DNA from: DASRDU01 sp035560235
GTDB lineage: Bacteria > Acidobacteriota > Blastocatellia > RBC074
Length of the DNA stretch: 64,000 nucleotides
Assembly: GCA_035560235.1 (NCBI GenBank)
Contig: DATMAG010000016.1
Span: 1-64,000 of the forward strand
Direction of reading: 5' to 3'
A program made the translations under genes and the position numbers. Below, piece by piece: positions 18,231-24,600 of this stretch. Positions within the stretch are counted from its first letter, which is position 1; each line of letters opens with the position of its first letter. The notes beneath the pieces were generated by a model, which was given only the letters and a program-made list of their open reading frames with translations, made no database searches and was not told the DNA's origin.

Positions 18231-18795
18231 GTTCTGACTGATCCGGGGGCTGTAATCTCGTCACCTGCGACAACTCATTTCCCGTGAACTTCACCAGTGC
18301 CGCAATCGCCGGACAGGCTGTCCGAACCCCCTGAGCCTGATCGGCGACTGCGGCCCGATGCTTTCAGTCACACCGGCCTCACCGGAACAGATCCGCCCTG
18401 ATGAAATCAGACTGCTGCGCTTCCCCGTCCCGGTGCTGCCGGAGCAGTGTTCTGCTGCTCTCAACTGGGTAAGCGTTGAAGACGGCCCGATTCATGTCAC
18501 GACTGAAAAAAATAAATGACCTTCACGCAGTGTCTGCCGGGGAATGCTCTTAATGAGAGAAACATACACGGAAGACAGGGGGCTTACAGCCTTCCGATCT
18601 GCCTTTGAATCCCGCTCCGGGTTAAATCCGGCCACGCTTTCGGCCACCTCAAGAATTCCTCAAGTGAGATTTGTCAGAATTATGTTCGCATCGGCTACAG
18701 ATGCGAATGATGAGAATCAGAGTTCTGCCGCTGTCTGCCCCCTTGACCGGCGGTCCTTGCCGAAACGGCAGAACCCTTACCCCAGAAAGGTGCTT
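18231..18795. other. 565-bp intergenic stretch with one possible small ORF and a hairpin
   Basis: Between the divergent hypothetical gene and the secreted protein gene. It holds a possible 53-codon ORF (18358-18519, listed separately) and a perfect 8-bp hairpin (18685-18692 with 18700-18707) about 90 bp upstream of the next start, in the probable 5' leader. Promoters for both flanking genes must lie here, but I could not identify convincing -35/-10 boxes. Confidence 0.5.
18358..18519 (+). CDS. Possible small protein, 53 residues
   Basis: ATG-to-TGA frame beginning MLSVTPASPEQIRPDEIRLL and ending VTTEKNK. The composition is protein-like (acidic, few Arg runs) and unlike the shadow frames nearby, and no other gene covers it. 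There is no clear ribosome-binding site and no family I recognise. Treat as a candidate only. Confidence 0.3.
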   Translation: MLSVTPASPEQIRPDEIRLLRFPVPVLPEQCSAALNWVSVEDGPIHVTTEKNK

Positions 18796-19764
18796 ATGAA
18801 GAAGTTTCATCTCGTTTCAGGACTGTTCATCGCTCTGTTTACAGTGAGCGGAACAATGGCGCAGACAGTAAGCGGCAGTGCCGAAAGCCGGACACAGGGC
18901 AATGCTCAGACTCGCCGGGCCGGAGCGTCTGCTGAATCCGGTCAGCAGACCAGGGCAGATGTCCGGCGCAATGGCGGGAAGGTCGAAGCGAACGCTGCCT
19001 CGCAGTCGCAGGGCAGCGCCGAAGCCGGAGCCGGGCAGCAGCTCGATCTGGATGCCGGGACTCAGATTAATGCGGTGCTGAAAAGTACGCTCGACAGCAA
19101 ACACGCCGACGAGGGGCAGCAGTTTCTGCTCAAGACCACGAAGGATGTCAAAGCCGGGGGCCGGACGGTGATCAGAAAAGGCTCAACTCTGGTGGGCCAC
19201 GTCGTCAGCGCGCAAAGCAAAGCCGAAGGTCAGGGCAAATCAACTCTGGCGCTGATGATTGATGGCGTTGAGCAGAACGGGCAGGTGATGCCGCTGCGGG
19301 CAGTCTTTGCCGGGATGGTTCAGCACACTGTTCAGTCAGCCGTTGATTCAGACCTCAGCAGTCCGATGCCTGCGCCGTCAGCGCCGCGTTCAGGCGGCGG
19401 GCTGCTCGGCGGTGGCGTGGTGGGCGGCGTCACCGGCGCAGTCGGCAGCACAGTGAATGCCACGACTCAGACCATCGGCGGCGTGGCAGGCGGCGCGACC
19501 GGGACGCTGGCCGGGACCGCGACCACAACTGTCAACGGCGCGACCTCAACTGTCGGCAACGTGGCGGGCAGCGGCGCGGTGAACGGCGCGGGACAGGTTC
19601 TCTTTGCGCTCAGCAATGGCGTGACAGCGACGGCTTCCGCCGGGCTGACCGGGACGACTGAATTCACGCGAACCGGCAGGGACTTCAAGCTCGAGAAGGG
19701 CAGCGAATTCCTGCTCGCAGTCACGGGCAGCAGTCAGACTTCAGCGAGCGCCGGTCAGAAATAA
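18796..19764 (+). CDS. Secreted protein with Gly/Thr/Ala-rich C-terminal region
   Basis: 322 residues. Signal peptide (MKKFHLVSGLFIALFTVSG to TMAQ). A polar low-complexity stretch (about 24-75, Ala/Gln/Ser/Arg) is followed by a compact domain (about 78-170: GTQINAVLKSTLDSK, FLLKTTKDVKAGGRTVIRKG, STLVGHVVSAQ, STLALMIDGVEQNGQVMPL) that resembles the beta-barrel of TrbI/VirB10-like and related envelope proteins. A flexible Gly/Val/Thr-rich region (about 205-285, GGGLLGGGVVGGVTGAVG) and a final segment FKLEKGSEFLLAV complete it. The start at 18796 was chosen over the ATG at 18544 because AGAAAGG lies 5 bp upstream and the signal peptide begins here. A perfect hairpin follows the stop. Function unknown. 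Confidence 0.75.
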   Translation: MKKFHLVSGLFIALFTVSGTMAQTVSGSAESRTQGNAQTRRAGASAESGQQTRADVRRNGGKVEANAASQSQGSAEAGAGQQLDLDAGTQINAVLKSTLDSKHADEGQQFLLKTTKDVKAGGRTVIRKGSTLVGHVVSAQSKAEGQGKSTLALMIDGVEQNGQVMPLRAVFAGMVQHTVQSAVDSDLSSPMPAPSAPRSGGGLLGGGVVGGVTGAVGSTVNATTQTIGGVAGGATGTLAGTATTTVNGATSTVGNVAGSGAVNGAGQVLFALSNGVTATASAGLTGTTEFTRTGRDFKLEKGSEFLLAVTGSSQTSASAGQK

Positions 19765-19770
19765 GTGACC

Positions 19771-19808
19771 CGCAGCCGGTCCCGCCGGAAGCAGCGGGAC
19801 CGGCTGCG
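19771..19808 (+). terminator. Perfect 15-bp GC-rich hairpin after the secreted protein gene
   Basis: Stem 19771-19785 with 19794-19808, 8-nt loop, starting 6 bp past the TAA stop. There is no T tract on either strand, so it may act as a transcript-stabilising stem or a factor-assisted terminator. Confidence 0.55.
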
Positions 19809-19879
19809 AACTTCAATCAGCAGACCTCGTGCAAAGGGCAGTATCAGGGCCGGGACCTGTCTGAGTTCAGGGACTCAGT

Positions 19880-20107
19880 ATGAACGGATTCACCTGGACC
19901 GAGGCTTGTGACAAGGCTGGCCGACGCGTACACCTGCTGGAAAGCCTGCCTGATGTCCCGGTCTGGACTCCGGGGATCGTGACCGGAATCGTGCAGGCGG
20001 GACAGGAATACTGGGTTAAGGTGGTCTGGCAGTTGCCCGATCCATCAGTTCACCGGGCTGACTGGTTTACGAAGGCTGAATATGAAAGATACTGTCACGA
20101 AGACTGA
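19880..20107 (+). CDS. Small hypothetical protein, 75 residues
   Basis: Protein-like composition with aromatic residues (FTWTEACDKAGRRVHLLE, EYWVKVVWQLPDPSVHRADW, AEYERYCHED), suggesting a small beta-barrel or SH3-like fold; this is only an impression. The stop lies 26 bp inside the following NTPase gene, so the two are translationally coupled. No family recognised. The overlap with a STAND NTPase gene is the only functional hint. Confidence 0.6.
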   Translation: MNGFTWTEACDKAGRRVHLLESLPDVPVWTPGIVTGIVQAGQEYWVKVVWQLPDPSVHRADWFTKAEYERYCHED

Positions 20108-20894
20108 CTTCGCGAGGGCGGCAGACAAGCATATGAAGATCATTACTGAAAAACTCTCCATTCCGCAGGAAAGGCCGCGCCTGTCGCGGTCACGCCTGAT
20201 TGAACTGCTGCAGCGCGGGATGGCGGCCTATTCCACGACCATCATCAGCGGGCGCGCCGGAACGGGCAAGACGCTGCTTGCGGCTGATTTCGCCCGGCAG
20301 TGCGGGCGCAGAGTGGCGTGGTACAGAGTGGACGCCGCAGACAACGATCCGCGCGTCTTCTTTCAGTATCTGCTTGAGAGCGTGCGCGCGCAGCGGCCCG
20401 GCTTTCGTTTCAGCCTGCCGGAAACCGGGCCGTCGCTGAGCGAGGCGGAGGCGCAGCGCCTGGCCGAGGCGCTGGCCTATGCGCTGCAGGAATCAGCGCC
20501 CGCGCCGCTGCTGATGGTCGTCGAGGATCTGCATCTGATCTATGACGAAGAGTGGGTGGCGCATTTTTTCGGTCGCCTGATTGCGCTGCTGCCGACGGAT
20601 ATTCACCTGCTGATTGTGGCGCGCAGCGTGCCGCCGACGCCGCTCTGGCGGCTGCGCTCCAAACAGGCGCTGCTCGTGATGGATGAATCCTGGCTCGCCT
20701 TTACGCTCGACGAGGCGCGGGAACTCTTTGTTTCCTACGGACTCGATGATCAGGCTGCGCTCGATCCGTTTATGCTCTGTTACGGGCGCGCTGCGATGCT
20801 CGATCAGATCGCCCGGCAGATCAGCGACAGCAGCCAGGACACCGGAGCCTGCACCAGCGTCATCCGGCAGTATTTCAGCCTGCCTGCGGCCTGA
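20082..20894 (+). CDS. MalT-like P-loop NTPase, stand-alone
   Basis: 270 residues covering only the nucleotide-binding part of a MalT/LuxR-family STAND NTPase: Walker A SGRAGTGKTLL (about residues 57-67), a Walker B-like LLMVVEDLHLIYDEEW, and a sensor-type arginine after HLLIVARSVPPTPLWRLRS. The sequence then ends near LSPAA-like residues without winged helix, TPR arm or HTH. It is paralogous to the N-terminus of the next protein (RPRLSRSRLIELL against RPRLTERLLANL; VFFQYLLESV against VFLGYIAHGI). Either a deliberate single-domain partner or the remnant of a full regulator. ATG at 20082 has AAGG upstream and overlaps the previous gene; the Met at 20133 is an alternative start. Confidence 0.75.
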   Translation: MKDTVTKTDFARAADKHMKIITEKLSIPQERPRLSRSRLIELLQRGMAAYSTTIISGRAGTGKTLLAADFARQCGRRVAWYRVDAADNDPRVFFQYLLESVRAQRPGFRFSLPETGPSLSEAEAQRLAEALAYALQESAPAPLLMVVEDLHLIYDEEWVAHFFGRLIALLPTDIHLLIVARSVPPTPLWRLRSKQALLVMDESWLAFTLDEARELFVSYGLDDQAALDPFMLCYGRAAMLDQIARQISDSSQDTGACTSVIRQYFSLPAA

Positions 20895-20953
20895 CGCTGC
20901 GCTGTGATATGCTGACCGCGAAGACAGAGCCATCAACGGAGGATGACGGAAAG

Positions 20954-23900
20954 ATGGAGCAGCATACCGATGCTCCGGCTGCTGCCGCGAACACGCCACA
21001 GATGCCGCAGAAGCCGGGCTTCTTTTTTCTGCGCACCCGGCTGCTGCCGCCGCGCCCGGTGCCGGAACTGCTCCCGCGCCCGCGCCTGACCGAACGCCTG
21101 CTCGCCAACCTGACCCGGCCTGTCACGCTCGTTACTGCCAATGCCGGTTCCGGCAAGACCACGCTCGTCGCTGAATTTGTGCGGCAGCACGTGCCGCAGT
21201 ATGTCTGGTATCAGCTCGACGAGACCGACGCCGATCCGGTCGTCTTTCTGGGTTACATCGCGCACGGCATCAGCCGCCTCGTGCCCGGCTTCGGCGAACT
21301 GACGATGGCTTACCTGCAACAGTCGGCTGACGATATGGCCCGGCGGCCTGAGCGCGCGGCTGATGTGCTGCTCAACGAAATTCTGGAACGCGTCGAACAG
21401 CAGCTCGTCCTGGTGCTCGACGACTATCATCACCTCGGCACCGAGACGGCGGTGCATCACGTGATGGACCGGATTCTGGCGTGGATTCCCGATGTGCTGC
21501 ACATCATCATCATTTCGCGTGAAACGCCGCCGCTCAATCTGACGCGGATGCGCTCGCAGTCGGCGCTGATGACGATTGACCGTGACGAACTGCTCTTTAC
21601 TGACGCCGAAACTCAGGAACTTTTCCGACGGGTCTTCGATCTTGAGCTGACGCCGGAACAGCTCAGGGAGTACCGCGAGCGAACGAACGGCTGGATCACG
21701 GCGCTGCAACTCGTGCGGCAGGTGGCGCAGCGTCAGGCGCTCGCCCGTGCGCCGGATGAACGCGCGCCCGACCTGTCAGAGATTCTGCGACAGTCGGAAC
21801 GCGATATTTTTGATTACTTCGCTGAAGAGGTCTTTGCCGCCGAAGCCGAGGAGACGCAGTTCCTGCTGCTCAGAATCGCGCTGCTCGAACGCATTGAGGC
21901 CGGAACGTGCGCGCAGTTGTGGCCGCAGATGAACTGCCGCAGGGGGCTGCCTGCGCTCGTGCGGCGCAATCTTTTCATCACGGTCGCGAGCGATGAACGT
22001 GGCGAAGAGTTCCGTTTGCATCCGCTCTTTCAGGGCTTTCTGCGGCGGCGACTGCTGCTTGAGGCCGGACGCGCCGGAGTCGCGGCGGAACATGTTCGCT
22101 TTGCCGATTTCTTTCTGAGTCAGGAGATGATTGAACCGGGCGTGCGACATCTGCTGCAGGCCGAAGAGTACGAACGCGCCGCTGCGATCATTACTGCCTG
22201 CGGCGAAAGGTGGCTCGCGGCGGGCGCGCTGGTTTCGCTCGACAACTTTACGAGCGCGATTCCGGCGGCGACGCTCGAAGCTCATCCGCGTCTGCTCGGA
22301 CTGCGGGCAGAGGTGGCGCGAATGCGCGGCGAATACGATGCCGCACAGCAGATGCTGCGGCGGGCCGCAAAACTTTCAGCGCAGCGCGGCGACGCGGAGG
22401 GCGAAGCCGGAATGCTGCATTCGCTGGCGACCATCGCCCGCCGTCGCGGCGATCTTCAGGCAGCCTTTGCCTCGCTGGATCGGGCGATTGAACTGAGCGC
22501 GCCGACTTCGCCGGTGCGCATCAGATGCGGCAATACGCGCGGGCTGTGCCTGCTGGCGAGCGGCGATCTGGCCGCGGCGGAGCGCGAGTTTCGCCTGGCG
22601 CTGCAACTGGCCGAAGAACAGGGCGACGAACATCACGCCCGGCTGATTGCGCACAACCTCGGCCTGCCCGCGATGATTCGCGGCGATTTCGGCGGTGCGC
22701 TGCGCTCGCTGCGCCGCCTGCTGCGCGAGGGTGACACAACGCCCGGCCCGCGTGATGCGATTGCTCATCTCAACATCGCGCGCTGCTATTTCTTTCAGGG
22801 CGATCAGGCGGCCTGTGAAAAGCACCTCACCCTGGCGCTCGAATGCAGTCAGCTTTTCAACCTGACGGCGCTGCGCGGAGAGATTTTTGAAGCCTGCGGC
22901 AATTTTTATCGTGAATCGGGCGACCTGGTGCGGGCGACAGAGTTTTATGAACGCGCCGCCCGCGCTTACGAAGAGGCAGGCATTGATCTGACGCAGCACG
23001 AACTGCTCGAAGAGCAGGCGATTCTGTGCTGGCAGGCTGGTGATCTGACGACGGCGCGGGCGCGAATTGACCGGCTGATCAGCGCGCGGTCGGCAGCGGG
23101 CAATCAGCCCGGCGTCTTTACAGCTTCGCTCGCTCGCGGACGCATTCTGCTGGCGCAGGGCGATGCCGCCGCCGCCGCCGAAGAACTGCAGACGGCCTGC
23201 GCTCACTTCCGGCAGCAGGGACTCAACTATTACGAGGCTCAGGCAGTCCTGGCGCTCGCCGCGTGCGCGCTCGAAACGGGCCGCGAGGTCGAAATGCTCG
23301 AACATCTGCGCCGCGCGATTGATCTGGCCGTGCGCTACGATTACGAGTACTGGCTGCAGCGTGAAGTCGCGCGCAACTCCCGGCTCTTTGCGCTGCCTGA
23401 AGCAGCAGAACTGCTGCCGCCGGAACTGCGCGAACTGGCGCAGCGTTCAGTGCCAGTGGCCACGCCGCCGGTACGCGTTGAGACTGTGATGGCCGCTGCG
23501 CCGCCGGTCACCGACCTGACGATCAGACTGCTCGGCCCGATTGAAATCTTCCGCGACCCGCAGCGGCAGTTCGCGCCCGATGCGTGGACGACGCGCCGCG
23601 CCCGCGACATCCTCTGTTTCATCGTCACGCGCCCTCACCGCCGCGCCTCGAAGGACACGATCATTGATACCTTCTGGGGCGATTCCGACCCGGACGTGAC
23701 GAATCGGAATTTTCACCCGACCATTTCGCACATTCGCAAGGCGCTCAACAGCAATCAGCTCATCCGGCTGAATTTTCTGCTCTATCGTGACGGCGATTAT
23801 CTGCTCAACCCGGAATTTTCCTGTCACATTGACACCGAGGAGTTCGATCGTCTGGCCGCGCAGGGCGAAGCCGCCCGCCGTCGCGGCGACCTCGCAGAGC

Positions 23901-24277
23901 AGACCAGAGCCTTTGAAGAGGCCGTCACGCTCTATCGCGGCGAGTTCATGCAGAGCGTTTATGACGAATGGACGAATGAACTGCGGGCCTATTACCGCGA
24001 ACAGTATTTCAGACTGCTTGAAGCGCTGATCACGATTGCGCAGAAGACCGAAGACTGGCTGCGTTCGATTCAGCTTGCCCGGAAGATTCTGCGCGACGAT
24101 CCATACCGCGAGGACATTCACTGCCAGATCATGCGGGCGCATTCGGCGCTCGGTAAACGCGAAGCCGTCAGAGAGCAGTTCGAAACGCTGCGCAAACTGC
24201 TGCGCGAGGAACTCGGCGTCCAGCCTGCGGCTGAGACACAGCGGGTCTATCGTGAGCTGATGAAGGATGTCCTGTAA
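20954..24277 (+). CDS. STAND-family transcriptional regulator: MalT-like NTPase, TPR, wHTH-BTAD output
   Basis: About 1107 residues. MalT-type NTPase first (Walker A TANAGSGKTTLVAEF near residue 75; LVLVLDDYHHL as Walker B; IIISRETPPLNLTRMRSQ), winged-helix region, then about 400 residues of TPRs (LHSLATIARRRGDLQAAFASL, FYERAARAYEEAGIDL, ALAACALETGREVEML). The C-terminus is a SARP-type output module: OmpR-like winged helix (IRLLGPIEIFRDPQ to RRASKDTIIDTFWGDSDPD) plus bacterial transcriptional activator domain (SCHIDTEEFDRLA to EELGVQPAAETQRVYREL). Known members activate transcription after ligand-driven, ATP-dependent oligomerisation. Start: GGAGGA at 20938-20943 precedes ATG 20954; ATG 20909 is the alternative. 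The repeat-bearing subtilase is the next gene on the same strand and a plausible target. Confidence 0.88.
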   Translation: MEQHTDAPAAAANTPQMPQKPGFFFLRTRLLPPRPVPELLPRPRLTERLLANLTRPVTLVTANAGSGKTTLVAEFVRQHVPQYVWYQLDETDADPVVFLGYIAHGISRLVPGFGELTMAYLQQSADDMARRPERAADVLLNEILERVEQQLVLVLDDYHHLGTETAVHHVMDRILAWIPDVLHIIIISRETPPLNLTRMRSQSALMTIDRDELLFTDAETQELFRRVFDLELTPEQLREYRERTNGWITALQLVRQVAQRQALARAPDERAPDLSEILRQSERDIFDYFAEEVFAAEAEETQFLLLRIALLERIEAGTCAQLWPQMNCRRGLPALVRRNLFITVASDERGEEFRLHPLFQGFLRRRLLLEAGRAGVAAEHVRFADFFLSQEMIEPGVRHLLQAEEYERAAAIITACGERWLAAGALVSLDNFTSAIPAATLEAHPRLLGLRAEVARMRGEYDAAQQMLRRAAKLSAQRGDAEGEAGMLHSLATIARRRGDLQAAFASLDRAIELSAPTSPVRIRCGNTRGLCLLASGDLAAAEREFRLALQLAEEQGDEHHARLIAHNLGLPAMIRGDFGGALRSLRRLLREGDTTPGPRDAIAHLNIARCYFFQGDQAACEKHLTLALECSQLFNLTALRGEIFEACGNFYRESGDLVRATEFYERAARAYEEAGIDLTQHELLEEQAILCWQAGDLTTARARIDRLISARSAAGNQPGVFTASLARGRILLAQGDAAAAAEELQTACAHFRQQGLNYYEAQAVLALAACALETGREVEMLEHLRRAIDLAVRYDYEYWLQREVARNSRLFALPEAAELLPPELRELAQRSVPVATPPVRVETVMAAAPPVTDLTIRLLGPIEIFRDPQRQFAPDAWTTRRARDILCFIVTRPHRRASKDTIIDTFWGDSDPDVTNRNFHPTISHIRKALNSNQLIRLNFLLYRDGDYLLNPEFSCHIDTEEFDRLAAQGEAARRRGDLAEQTRAFEEAVTLYRGEFMQSVYDEWTNELRAYYREQYFRLLEALITIAQKTEDWLRSIQLARKILRDDPYREDIHCQIMRAHSALGKREAVREQFETLRKLLREELGVQPAAETQRVYRELMKDVL

Positions 24278-24600
24278 GTAACGCTGCGTCGAAAGTCACG
24301 ACGCGAGGCGTTTGATATACTCCGCGTGCTGCAGGTGGCGAGGCTCTTCGCGCCGGAGGCACTGACAGGCTGCTTTTTCCCGCGTGTTTCTTCACACTGC
24401 CGACAGCCCGAAAGATGTTTGTGAGGAACAACAGTTGCTGAAGTCACGAGCGCGCAAAACGCTTCGGGCGCGCTGGCTCTGAAAAAACTGAACTTACCCG
24501 GGCAGATGGTCAGTAACTGCTCAGACCTGCCGCAGAGCTGTTCGCAGGCTGTACAGTGAGCGCGTAAAAACGACATAGTCGGCGATTCTCAGGAGTAAAA
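24278..24600. other. 323-bp intergenic region upstream of the repeat subtilase
   Basis: No gene found. Ends with CAGGAG 5 nt before the ATG of the subtilase, a good ribosome-binding site. It is the likely promoter region of the protease gene and thus the first place to look for a binding site of the SARP-type regulator just upstream; I did not find a convincing heptad repeat by eye. Confidence 0.5.
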
